Shown one piece after another: positions 9,691 through 19,989 of a stretch of 64,000 nucleotides of DNA. Made by a program: the position numbers and the translations under genes. The notes beneath the pieces are model-generated. The model saw only the letters and a program-made list of their open reading frames with translations, ran no database searches and was not told the origin of the DNA. This DNA comes from Elgaria multicarinata webbii (lineage: Eukaryota; Chordata; Lepidosauria; Squamata; Anguidae): NCBI RefSeq assembly GCF_023053635.1, contig NC_086173.1:145609197-145673196 (forward strand), read 5' to 3'. The stretch's first letter is position 1; every line of letters starts with the position of its first letter.

Positions 9691-10728
9691 CAGGCTGTTC
9701 TCTATGGAGCTGCCAGCAATGAAAATTTGAAAAGTGCTGACACTTTGTTTTTCTATAAGAAAAATAATACTGGCCAACAAAGCGATAGCATCTCCAAACT
9801 GTGAGTGGTTATAGGAACTTTTCACTTTTAAAACTTCATCTTAATTAAAATCTTGGACTTAGAGCCAAATTCCCTAATGGTGGAGATGTCTGAGACGTTC
9901 TCCATGGAGATATGAAACACTGGATTTGATGTGGAAGTGAAGAGGGTGCAGGTGCTAATGTGAATGTTTCAAAATTGAAAATCCCATTTTCCCCCCAGCT
10001 CTACAAAATGGTCAATGGAGCTAAGTCAAGAGTTCAGTGTGATGGCTGTAGATGTTGTACATTAGAAAATGTTCCTTTTGCAGACTAGCTCAGGGAGTAT
10101 GATTTTTTTGTCTCCAAGTTAATCCAGGTCAAAGTGTTTGTGGTTCAGAATTTTAAAAATCAGAACTGTGAAAAAGAATCTAGAAACACTTGTTAGTCTA
10201 CAGCCATGAATAAGAGATCATGGCATTTTCTTGTTTTTGACTTTTCAAAAAATCAGTCTGTTTCATTGATTCAGAATGAGTGTTCTCTCCTTTTTGAGAA
10301 ATGTAGGGCACACATTTTTGCCACAGAAGAACAGATGTAAGTAACCTGTTTCACCTGAACGTCAATTTGGGGAAGCAAAGAAAGAAGTGATGAATAAGAT
10401 TTAATTAAATCAGTTGGAGCATCAAAACGTTTCAACTGAACATTAGCAATTAAGTTTCTTTTTTAAAAAAAACCCTAAAGCATTTTTCTACTTCCTGATT
10501 TAAATGCATGCAGTCAACACAGGTATGTAATTCCGAAGTTTTGTTGAGGTCATGATTTTTTTTTTGTATTGTTATGTTCTGTGATGTTGTGCTCTAATGT
10601 AACCCATTTTCATATACACAAAAATCTTTACAAGCAAGTTGTAGACAGGCAAATGCACTCAATGAAAGAAAATGAATGTACTTCTATTTCTTTATTTTAC
10701 TTAATTTACATCCCACCTCACAATCCAG

Positions 10729-10730
<2 letters not shown>

Positions 10731-10774
<44 letters not shown>
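10731..10774. repeat. (ATT)n microsatellite
   Basis: Roughly fourteen ATT units follow CCACAATCCAGGT. An open frame crossing it is a run of isoleucines and not a gene. Confidence 0.95.
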
Positions 10775-10775
<1 letters not shown>

Positions 10776-11122
10776 TCCAAGACAGCTAATGAACAAAAAT
10801 ATACATTTTAAAAACAAGATTTCCTGTTAGGGGTGAACCATACACCATATACATCATGTTTATCACTGCACTCTCCCTGTGTAGTACTCTAAAATGTCCA
10901 TGAGATGAGCAAATCTCTTTGATATAATTTGCTGCAGTACCAATTTTTCTCCAGCTCTTAACTGATTCCATCTTCACATTCATTGAGAGTAAAACTTCGC
11001 TTTTGTTTGGATACATTGAAGACTCAGTACTACAGCTTGTCTTTAGTGCTCAGTTATTTCACACAGGAATTTTGATGAATAGAATATTCTGTCTCATACT
11101 TAATCTAAGACAAATTCACATA

Positions 11123-11252
11123 GGCCATTGCTAGACCAAGCCTATATCCCAGGATCATCCCTATGCATTCAAATGACACACAGGGGATCCAGGGAGCAGG
11201 CAGGGACGACCCCTCCATTCGCCTGGGATAATCCTTAGATCTTGCTAAGGCC
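11123..11252. mobile_element. MITE, GGCC..GCTAGACC ends
   Basis: GGCCATTGCTAGACCAAGCC on the left and AGATCTTGCTAAGGCC on the right enclose ACACAGGGGATCC. Same family as 27904-28043, more decayed. Confidence 0.75.
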
Positions 11253-11259
11253 ACAGTTT

Positions 11260-13310
11260 GTAACTTAAATGTAGCATCACACTTATATAGATCTCTAATA
11301 CCCTAAATTATCATCTATAGAATTTTTGCAGGCTCCTCCACTTTAGAATTAGTAAATTAGAATGACTTAGAGGAAAATGTATAGATTTGGAGTATGTAAG
11401 AACCTGTTTTTTGTTTGTTTGTTTGTTTTTTAGGAAGTTATGTATTTTTATGTTAAGATAATAACAAAAACATTTATTTAAGGAGGCTTCCTTCTAATGG
11501 TAGTGCAGTCCATTAAAATTATATTTTTAATTCATCCGGTAACAAAACCTTCTCTAAAACAGAAGTTTTGGAAATTTCCCCCCTCCCCCCATGTATTTTT
11601 AAGATTTGGTAATAAAAATATTAAAAGACTAGTGAAAGCAAATTCATGTATCATTGGGTGCTTCCAGACTAGATCCCTTTTGCACAATTGAAGGAAGCAG
11701 CACCATTACACAATGAAGTGAAAGTGAAATTACAACTTTGTTTCTATAACACACCTCAAGCATGGTGCTTTATCACAATTGCAAGTTTGCAATGCTCTAT
11801 CCCACAGCAAGGCAAAAGTTAGCAGGCAGTACAGCACTAGAACCTTACCTTACATGTGTTCAGTACAGATGGGGGAGACATTTATTGAGTTCGCCTTTTA
11901 ATGTGAACCTACCTAACTCATATTTTCTGATTCAATGTGTGAAATATTTCAACATTTGTCCTTTTCCCAAATGTTGTGATGCAGTTCATCAATCAGATAA
12001 TGTTGACTATCCACTTTGTTCTCTCTCCATTTCTAATTTTTCTAATAGAAATGAAGAAACTGACAAACCCATCCAGAAATTGACACCCCAGGAGTAGCAC
12101 ATACATAGATGTATCAGCAGAAATGCACAAAAATGCATTATATTAGATTGCTCACAAAAAAAGATATATAAATTGCATTCACATGAAAATGTCTACAAAT
12201 TTTCATGTGAACCTTATAACACACGTGCACTGGCTCCAGCCAATGATGCAGAAACAAGATGGAATAAATTTAAGATTGGAAAAATCACAAATGGAGAGAA
12301 ACCGCCAGATCCATTCATCCCAACTGTTCAGTGATGGCATTTACTCCCACGAAAGTGAGTTTATCCTTTAATAAATTCCTGAAATTAGTGGTGCCCTTAG
12401 GGTTGGACTTCAGAGCTGATGACAGGGCCACTCAGTCCAGTCCCTCCCCCAAATAACCTTCCAGACAACATCAGGTAATTTTGGCAGTTGCTGAACAACC
12501 TGGTATCAACACCAGGGCTGGCATGAGCATGCTGGAGCCCACTGGGGCCTGACACCGCTCACCACAGCATCCTTTCTTCTCATTTTTAAAAATACACTTT
12601 ATTTCAGGGAGAAGCTGACCAAGCATGTGTAAGGGCTTCTCTAAATGAGGTATTTATAGCAAGCTCATGACTGGCTACTCACTACTGGGTGGATTACATG
12701 ATGATGTAAACAAACAGGACATCTCCCATGGATGCCCCCCTTATTTCTTTTTTTAAAAAAATTGGAGATAAGCTGGAATAACCCCCTAATGGCTATAAAC
12801 TTGCCAAGGAAGGGCTTCCCCTGCTATCAGTTTGTGTTAGTAGTTCCCCATGTGTTTTACTCAGAAGTAAATCACATTGTGTTCAATGGGGCTTACTCCC
12901 AAGTAAGTGTGCCAAGGGTTGCTTCATTTACAGCGCAGGACTCCCCCAAACCAGTTCTCTGCACACATACCAGGGAGGGAGGGACGGAGGGAGGTACTCC
13001 CTCAAAACATATCTGTTGTTTAAAGGCACCCCAGGAAACACCAGGATCGTTCCCCTTGCTGTTCTCCTCCTCCTGTGTAATGCACCCCATATCAATCACA
13101 CCAAAGAACCAGGAAGCACAATAGCCCCAGGTAAACAACACAATTTTCCTTAATGTAGAGACACTTCAAGAGTAGAAATGCTCATTTCATTATTTTTACT
13201 TTAGAAATACAGGATCCTTTTTTAAAAAACAACAACAACAATAACAAATGGTGTTTATTCCCATATAAAGGTGTTTAGTATCAGGGCAGCAAAAGCAATA
13301 GTACCATGAA
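11260..13310. other. Gene-free stretch
   Basis: No OR, transposase or reverse transcriptase frame is seen. 12848-12912 contains TTACTCAGAAGTAAATC and TTCAATGGGGCTTACTCCC, a common squamate interspersed fragment also seen near 52690-52750. The remainder is AT-rich and unrecognised. Confidence 0.5.
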
Positions 13311-13412
13311 TTAAGAGCACAATCCTATGAATGCTTTGGCAGAAAACAGTCCTGCTAGGGAATGCTGGGAACTGTAGGATTGCTTCCTGTCTAAACATGC
13401 ATAGAATTGCAC
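13311..13412. mobile_element. Short MITE (GCACAATCCTATG ends)
   Basis: GAGCACAATCCTATGAATG at the left and CATGCATAGAATTGCACCC at the right are imperfect inverted repeats around AGGGAATGCTGGGAACTG. Similar ends occur at 60574-60780 and beside the hAT at 8903. Confidence 0.6.
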
Positions 13413-13419
13413 CCTTAGT

Positions 13420-13739
13420 TAGGGTGAGCATATGAAAAGGAGGACAGGGCTCCTGTATCTTTAACAGTTGTATTGAAAAGGGAATTTCAGCAGGTGTCAT
13501 TTGTATATATGGGGAACCTGGTGAAATTCCCTCTTCATCACCACAGTTAAAGCTGCAGGTGCCCTGCCCTCTTTTAAATCGGGTCACTCTAGTATAGCTC
13601 CTGCAGCTTTAACTGTGGTGATGAAGAGGGAATTTCACCAGGTTCTCCATATATACAAATGACACCTACTGAAATTCCCTTTTCTAAGTAACTGTTAAAA
13701 ATACAGGAGCCCTGTCCTACTTTTCATATGGGCACCTTA
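13420..13739. mobile_element. Foldback hAT MITE, 320 bp
   Basis: The two halves are inverted copies from TAGGGTGAGCATATGAAAAG to CTTTTCATATGGGCACCTTA. CCTTAGT flanks it on both sides (13413-13419, 13740-13746). A sister copy of 319 bp with an 8-base duplication is at 62007-62325. The tip TAGGGTGA(C)CATAT resembles that of the large hAT elements in the window, but the interiors differ. Confidence 0.88.
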
Positions 13740-13744
13740 CCTTA

Positions 13745-15130
13745 GTGGTTTTAAAATATATATTTGTTTTGTTGCTCCAACCTATCAGGAATGTAGAAGA
13801 AGTTGTAAAGTATGGAAAGGCAGTGGGGTGTGGGAGAGAAGAGAAATATTAGTTTTGTGCTTCAGATCTGAAATAATACACATGGCCATATTGTGGTGGT
13901 GGCGGGGCTATAAGACTATTATGTCCAAGGTCTAAAATCACCTAGTGGCACCCTACCCTGAAATAGTTTCATTCTGTACCACCATGCTCCCTTAAACACA
14001 TTAGAGATTAAGCATTCTTGCACACATTTCCTCCCTGCTTCATTTTTGTTCAATTAATTACTGATAGCTTGGCTCGGTTTCCACTGACTTGCACATAGAA
14101 GTTCCAGTTGTCAAATAAGAAAGGGTGGGGAGAAGAGACTGATCATTTTAAACTATCAAGATATGCTTTTTTATTATTACATTGGATGTTTGGAAAGCAG
14201 ATTTCCCCCTTTTTATCTGAAAATAGAAAAAAATATAAAAACACAGAAACATACACATTGAAGTGGTGGTAACTTGAAAAAAAATGGTGTGCTCAGATCC
14301 TGAAATAAAGAAGTGCATTGGTAGGGTTCAACCCCTGAAACATAATTGTATACACCCAAACCACACTTCTTCACACATTTAGAAGAGTAGCACTAGCATG
14401 ATCTATATCTACAGAGATTGTGCTACTGGACTTTTCTTTTTCTCTTTTTTTCAGTTGTATTTTTTGTTGCATAAACAAACATGGAAGCAGCATGGGCAAA
14501 ACATGAGAATGCAAGAATTAATGACAACATCATGTTGCTGCCTGTTTGAAACCACCCCCAACCTGCAAACCTAGTCATTAAGCAGCCTGGGAGCAATGCT
14601 GGGTAGCTGCATTCTCAAGAGGACTCCTGGGACAAAAAAACGGCTTCCCCAATGGGCTGCCCTTTGGATTTGTCCTAAGTTAACCCCTTGAAATAATGCG
14701 ACCTCATCATGCATTATTGTTCCCAGCATAGGCATGCACAGCACATTTCATTAGGGTGTGCAACCAGGCTGTTGTTGTTTGAAAAGGCCAACATTTATTG
14801 AATACTCAATCATGAAGAATGTTTTATTTATTTATTTAACACTGTAGACACTGATGCCCTACTCTGAGTTAGGCTTGCCTGACCACGGGAGGGCCATTGC
14901 AGGTGTGTGTGGGGGGAATGAGTTGATGCTCCTCAAGTCCCAGCATTGGTGGGCCTTTGTAATGATACTTCTTTTTTTCCTGTCAGGCTCCTCATCAGCT
15001 CTATGGCGGGCTGGTAGAACATGGTCCTCCCCATTCCAGAAATAGCTGGACCCATAGAATTTGACTGGTGCAAATGAGAATTTCATTTCAGTTTGTGTTT
15101 TCTAAGAATTTACCAAAATTCTCACATTTC
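13745..15130. other. Gene-free stretch upstream of OR-2
   Basis: AT-rich sequence with no supported coding region. A TTTATTTATTTA stretch at 14822-14838 is a probable retroposon tail in reverse. This probably contains the non-coding upstream exon and promoter of OR-2, which could not be located. Confidence 0.45.
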
Positions 15131-15137
15131 TCTATAT

Positions 15138-15303
15138 CTGAGTTGGAAAGAATTTGAGACTAGAATTATTTGCATGCAGTGGAAACCAAAACTGAGAGAT
15201 CTGTCAATTCCTACTCCATTCTGAGTTGGAAAGAATTTGAGATTAAAATTATTTGCATGTAGCGGAAAATGAAACTGAGAGTTCTGTCAATTCCTGCTCC
15301 ATC
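15138..15303 (+). repeat. Two tandem 83-bp units, each with an octamer motif
   Basis: Units 15138-15220 and 15221-15303 both begin CTGAGTTGGAAAGAATTTGAG and both carry a perfect ATTTGCAT (15168-15175 and 15251-15258), the POU/Oct binding octamer. They lie about 355-520 bases before the OR-2 start codon. A regulatory role is inference. Confidence 0.8.
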
Positions 15304-15657
15304 CTGTCAACAAAACGTTCTCCTCTTACACACACAGTCAATTATTTGCTACGTCTCTGGACTTTGGGTAGGTTTTCTCTCCCCAACCGACCCTAAAAAC
15401 AGACCCTCAAAATGCCCCCAAATTCTGAGACCAACCCTAAGAGAAATAGAACTTGAGAAATCTTTTAATTTCTAAGGATTTGAGTTGCAGGATTGCAAAC
15501 ATTCTAGTAGACTGGAATGCCTAGCCACATAAATATTGTGATAATAGAGCACAATTTCTCTAAACATGTTAGGTTGATTTAACCTAACATTTCTCACAAC
15601 GTTTCTCACAAATTCTCTCTTTGTGTCTTTAGATAAAACTGGGTAAATGAAGGAAGC

Positions 15658-16590
15658 ATGGGAGAGAATACGACTTCATGGACACAATTTGTTCTTGTTG
15701 GGCTTCTTCATCAAAAGTCACCCGCTATTTTCCTTGGCGTGGTTCTCTTCATGTTTTTTATTGCTCTGGTGGGAAATAGCCTCCTTATTTTTTTGATTAA
15801 AACAGATTCTGGTCTTCGGACCCCAATGTACTTCTTTCTCAGCCAGTTAGCCTTCATGGACCTCTGTCAGGTTCTCTCAATTGTTCCCCAAATGGCAGTG
15901 AGTTTTGTAACCCAAAGGTACATCATTTCACTCTATGGCTGTGTGGTTCAGGTTACTGTCATACTGCTCATGGGAGGAGCAGAGTGCCTGATCCTGGCAA
16001 CCATGTCCTATGACAGGTATGTGGCTATATGCAAGCCTTTGCAATATCCAGTCCTCATGAGGGGCAGAGTCTGCAACATCATGTCAGTAGCTGCCTGGTT
16101 TTGGTCTTCTGTGCAGGCATTGACATGTTCCCTTTATATACTGCTTCTTCCCTACTGTAAATCAAATGTGATGAACCATTACATGTGTGATTATCCAGCC
16201 CTTGTACAGTTGTCCTGCTCAGATAATTCTGCGTTTGAAAAAACCACATACTTTGGTAATTTCATGGTACTTCTCCTCCCCATTTCAGTCATCCTTGCTT
16301 CTTACATAGCCATCCTTTTGCAAGTCCTGGGAGCCCACTCTTCTGAAAGAAGCCACAAGGCCTTAGGGACCTGCTTGTCCCATTTGTGTGTGGTGGGGAT
16401 CTTCTATGTAGCAGCTCTGTTGACGTACATGACACCTGCGTCCACCTATTCAGCACAAAAGGCCATGGTTAACACAGTGTTTTTTACCATCTTGCCTGCC
16501 ATGACAAACCCTTTCATATATAGTCTGAGAAACCGGGATGTTTTAGCAGCACTGAGAAAACTCTTTGCAAAATACACGTTGCGTCAGTAA
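15658..16590 (+). CDS. Olfactory receptor, class II, family-2-like (OR-2)
   Basis: A 310-residue intact odorant receptor of the same subfamily as OR-1 and OR-3. It starts MGENTTSW with glycosylation site NTT, carries GN in TM1, PMYFFLSQLAFMDLC in TM2, MSYDRYVAICKPLQ after TM3, the KALGTCLSHLCVV block of TM6 and NPFIYSLRNRDV in TM7. An acceptor-like TGTCTTTAG ends at 15632, 25 bases before the ATG, as expected for an OR whose single coding exon follows a 5' intron. No longer in-frame start competes with this ATG. It sits in the most diverged copy of the duplicated unit. A polyadenylation-type AATAAA occurs at 16936-16941. Confidence 0.95.
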   Translation: MGENTTSWTQFVLVGLLHQKSPAIFLGVVLFMFFIALVGNSLLIFLIKTDSGLRTPMYFFLSQLAFMDLCQVLSIVPQMAVSFVTQRYIISLYGCVVQVTVILLMGGAECLILATMSYDRYVAICKPLQYPVLMRGRVCNIMSVAAWFWSSVQALTCSLYILLLPYCKSNVMNHYMCDYPALVQLSCSDNSAFEKTTYFGNFMVLLLPISVILASYIAILLQVLGAHSSERSHKALGTCLSHLCVVGIFYVAALLTYMTPASTYSAQKAMVNTVFFTILPAMTNPFIYSLRNRDVLAALRKLFAKYTLRQ

Positions 16591-16854
16591 TGAGATAAGA
16601 AAAGAAAACACCAGATACTGTCCCTTTGGAAGCTTTGTGGGGCTCTACTGCAGAAATGCAGTTATCAGTAACTGATGGTAACAGAGGCAAAACTTTTACT
16701 ACTGTTATAGAATTGGTGACATGAGCAAAATAATGTATCCAAATATTGCATGATGCAACTTGGTTGGTGAATGTAATATAGCTTTTGATTTAATTAGATA
16801 ATTGTTTATGTCACTATCAGCTTTGGCTGCCGAATGGCAAAATGTGGATTATAA

Positions 16855-16960
16855 TGATGCTGATCTACCTTACAGGACTGTTGTAAGGGTTACAGGGATA
16901 AGGTATGCGAAGTGTTATGAACTCTCTAAAATGCTAATAAAAATTAAGTATTATATTTCC
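16855..16960 (+). repeat. MIR/CORE-SINE-like fragment
   Basis: CTACCTTACAGGACTGTTG, TAAGGTATGCGAAGTG and CTCTCTAAAATGCTAATAAA follow the order of the 3' half of MIR-type SINEs. It supplies the AATAAA nearest to OR-2. Confidence 0.6.
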
Positions 16961-17068
16961 ATTATCTAATTAAATAAATATTTTGACGACAAGGGCTAGG
17001 CATACTCAGGGACGGTGCTGAACTCTTCATCACCGCAAGCTGTATTGCAAGGGCAGTATCCCGTCAGA

Positions 17069-17539
17069 GGCCTTTGCTAGACCTAGGGGAAAATCCGGGG
17101 GAGAGGAGGGGAGACCTCGCGCTATGAATAACGTGAGATCTCACCCTCGAGAGCCATCGTGCCCGCCATTTTTAATTTTTAAATGAGTTGGCAGCACACG
17201 AGTGCTCAAGCGACTCAGGTAGGTATTTTTTTAAAAAATAGATTCCCCACTCCCCCCACCCTAGCCCCGATGGGTTCAGCGCTCCTGGGAGTGCTGCGCC
17301 ATGTGCGCATCTCCCGGCTATGCACAAGTAACTGCGCGAAGCCGGGGATATGGCCCACACCTTCTGCGGTCCTGGGCTCAATCCGGGACCACGGAAAAAC
17401 CGGGCCCAAAGGGGTAGCCTATATCCCGGGGCCAGGCAAGATTGATCCCTGCCTGAGCTCGGGATCCCCTGTGCATCATCTGGATGCACAGGGCGATCCC
17501 GGGTATCAGCCCGGGATATAGGCTGGTCTAGCAAAGGCC
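17069..17539. mobile_element. Long GC-rich member of the GGCC..GCTAGACC MITE family
   Basis: GGCCTTTGCTAGACCTAGGGG at the left and GGTCTAGCAAAGGCC at the right are perfect over 15 bases. Unlike the 130-140-bp relatives, it is 471 bp with a GC-rich interior holding inverted GGATATAGGC-type pieces. No target duplication could be read, and open frames across it look compositional. Confidence 0.78.
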
Positions 17540-17698
17540 AGAGAGTGGCTGTTGGAGGGGTGGCCATTTTGCCTTTGGAAGGCCAACTCATTTCTCAGCC
17601 TGCCCTCTCGTTTGGAGTAGGTTGGCCATTTAGGAACTGCCAGAAAAGAGGAAATGCATTACTAAAAAAGAGCACTGAATTACATACAATTTTCATAT

Positions 17699-17699
17699 C

Positions 17700-17741
<42 letters not shown>

Positions 17742-17742
17742 C
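17699..17742. repeat. (CTAT)n microsatellite
   Basis: About eleven tetranucleotide units, just before the CR1 fragment. Confidence 0.95.
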
Positions 17743-18842
17743 GCCCTTGCATAAAAACTGGCACACAGGCAAAAGAAGAGATGCACTGGATCAGAACAAG
17801 GGTCCATCAAGTCCAGCATTCCCTTCATAGTGGCCAACCAGTAGCCCATGGGAAACCCACAAACAGGAGTGCTACTTCACCTGCATGCCCATGTTCCCAA
17901 GCAACTGGAATATATGGCCATACTGCCTGTGACACTGGAGGTAGCATTGAGTTGTCAGAACTAGTAGCTATTGGGCAGGAGCTTCAGTTGGTATAGAAAT
18001 GTAATAAATATATAAATAAATAAAATGACTCCGGCTTCTATTATTGTGAGAGAGGGAGAAGAATGCCTCCCTTATCCACTTTCTCCACACCATGCATAAT
18101 TTTGTATATGTCTATCACATCTCTCCTTACCCACTTTTTTTCTAAGCTAAACAATCCCAGAGGTTGAAACCTTTCCTCATAGGGGAATTGCTCTGGTCAC
18201 TTGATCATTTTAGTTGCTCCTTTCTGCGCTTTTCCAACTCTACAATTTCCTTTTTTAAAGTGCGGTGACCAGAAGTATATACAGTACAATATGATGGTGT
18301 GGTCGCACCATTGATTTAGACAGGGGGAGTATGATCTTGGCAGTTTTATTTTCAATTCCTTTCTTAATTATTCCTAACATGGGATTTGCATTTTTGATAT
18401 CAGTTGCACACTGGGTCAACATCTTCATCGATCTGTCCACCACAACCCCAAGATCTCTTTCTAGGTCAGTCACTGCTGGCTCAGATCCTATCATCTTATA
18501 TTTAAAGTTGGGATTTTTTGCCCCAATGTGCATCACCTAACACTTGCTTACATTGCACCACATTTGCCGTTTTGATGCCCCAGATCTATTGAACGGAGAC
18601 ACACACACCCTCTGCACTGGAAGTCCAGCCACTGAAATAAAGAGCCTGCCTGTGCCTGAATCAGGCGTAGAAGCTTTCTCACTCACCATACCAGCCAGCC
18701 AGACCAGAAACACTTTCACACTTTCCTCACTAAATAATTTGATGTCATCAGCAAATGTGGCCACTTCGCAGCTCACTCCTAATTCCAAATTATTTATGAA
18801 TGAATTAAAAATCGTTGGGCCCAACACAGATCCCTGTGGACT

Positions 18843-19703
18843 TAGGGTGACCATATTTTGGAAACCAAAAAGGAGGACAACATGGTCGCCCCCAAGGGGG
18901 CATGTCCAGCACCAAGGGGGCGTGCCCACCCGAACACAGCCTTGGTCACATGTCTGATTTTACAGCAGATATTTAAGACAAATCTGTTCTACATAACATC
19001 TTAATGTTAAAATCACTGAAATAAAGAACAAGGGAGAGATTCAATGTATCTGAAATTAACTTCACTCACTCCTACTTTTGTAGGTTTTGCTGTACTTTGA
19101 AGCTTTTGCTATACTCTGTGTGTTACATTCTCCCCTTCCCTCAAATATCTTTTCTGACTGTATCTTCACTCATTGCAAGCTGCTGTTGTTGTTAACAGGG
19201 TTTGCTACTGGCCCCAGATCTGTTTCAAATTTGGTATGGCTAAAGCTCTACCTAAAAGCTATCATGGTGCCAACTTTCAGCTCTTTATCTTTAAAAATGA
19301 CAGTTTAAAAATAATAATTTTAAAACCTCATTTTTAAAAGAATTCCTAAAAAATCAATGGATGAACGAATCTGTTTCAAATTTGGTGTGGCTAAAGCTCT
19401 ATCTAAATCCTATCATGGTACAAAGTTTCATCTCTTTATCTTTAAAAATGACGATTTTAAAAATAATAATTTTAAAACCTCAATTTTTAAAAAATCCCTA
19501 AAAAATCAATGGATGAATGGATCTGTTTCAAATTTGGTATGATTAAAGCCCTTCCTACGAGCTACCATTGTGCCAAGTTTCATGTCTTTATCTTAAAAAA
19601 TGACGGAGTTATAAGCATTTTAGTTAATTCCCATTAAAGCTGCCCTTTGAAAAAAAATCCGGATTTCCCCTCCCCCGGCAAATCCGGACATATGGTCACC
19701 TTA
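18843..19703 (+). mobile_element. Non-autonomous hAT transposon, 861 bp, inserted in CR1
   Basis: The ends are TAGGGTGACCATATTTTGG and CATATGGTCACCTTA. Flanking 8-mers TGTGGACT (18835-18842) and GGTGGACT (19704-19711) differ at one base, and the CR1 reads on across them, so the insertion is well defined. The left 100 bases match the right end of the 5.28-kb element in reverse. Relative to the 2.8-kb copy at 5949-8755 it lacks the middle, joining sequence equivalent to about 8400 with that near 6315. It contains three of the 148-bp tandem units and no transposase frame. Confidence 0.92.
19205..19640. repeat. Three tandem units of about 148 bp in the hAT
   Basis: GATCTGTTTCAAATTTGGT recurs near 19216, 19367 and 19520, each followed by CTCTTTATCTTTAAAAATGA-like sequence. 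These are the same units as at 6080-6670, in reverse. Confidence 0.85.
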
Positions 19704-19989
19704 GGTGGACTGCACTGTTTACATCCTTCCAATGGGAAAATTTCCCATTCTTACTCTGTCATCTATTGTATGCCTTGAATCCTGTATTTTGGGACCCTCT
19801 TTCAGATTAAACCACTGGAATTTAAGACCCTGTCTCATGCTCCAGTTTGAATTATCTGTGTTGATTTGAAATTGGGCTCACTAAGAACTCTTATCTGTGG
19901 ACGCCGGTGTGTGCCCTGCTATAATAAAGGAATCTTTTTAAACATATGTTTCGTGGCAGATGTTGCAGGAGAACTTAGGCTGACCATAG

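Larger units (their letters stand above)
9700..16600 (+). repeat. OR-bearing duplication unit, copy B (diverged)
   Basis: Short blocks upstream of OR-2 match the upstream DNA of OR-3 and OR-1 in order. For example, 9845-9900 (AATTAAAATCTTGGACTT) matches 25955-26010 (AATTAAAAGTCTTGGACTT), and 11040-11070 (GCTCAGTTATTTCACACAGGA) matches 26870-26895. This copy is older, and 11.1-15.6 kb has been stretched by insertions. The limits are approximate. Confidence 0.6.
17781..19790 (-). mobile_element. CR1 LINE, 3' part, interrupted by a hAT
   Basis: Minus-strand translation gives typical CR1 ORF2 pieces: [13 protein letters not shown], a FADD core (ATFADDIKLF) near 18730-18770, then MMHIGAKNPNFKYKMIG and NPMLGIIKKGIENKT at 18255-18536. 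Towards its 3' end (17790-17960) it carries the GGATCAGAACAAGGGTCCAT stretch found in all local CR1 copies. The remainder upstream of FADD continues at 19712 (GCACTGTTTACATCC), beyond the 861-bp transposon. Part of the body near 17960-18030 is replaced by a retroposon tail. It is a decayed, 5'-truncated copy with frames broken in several places. Confidence 0.88.

Noticed and set aside
18255-18957. Frames on both strands as host genes
   Set aside because: The minus-strand frames are CR1 reverse-transcriptase remnants; the plus-strand ones are shadows.
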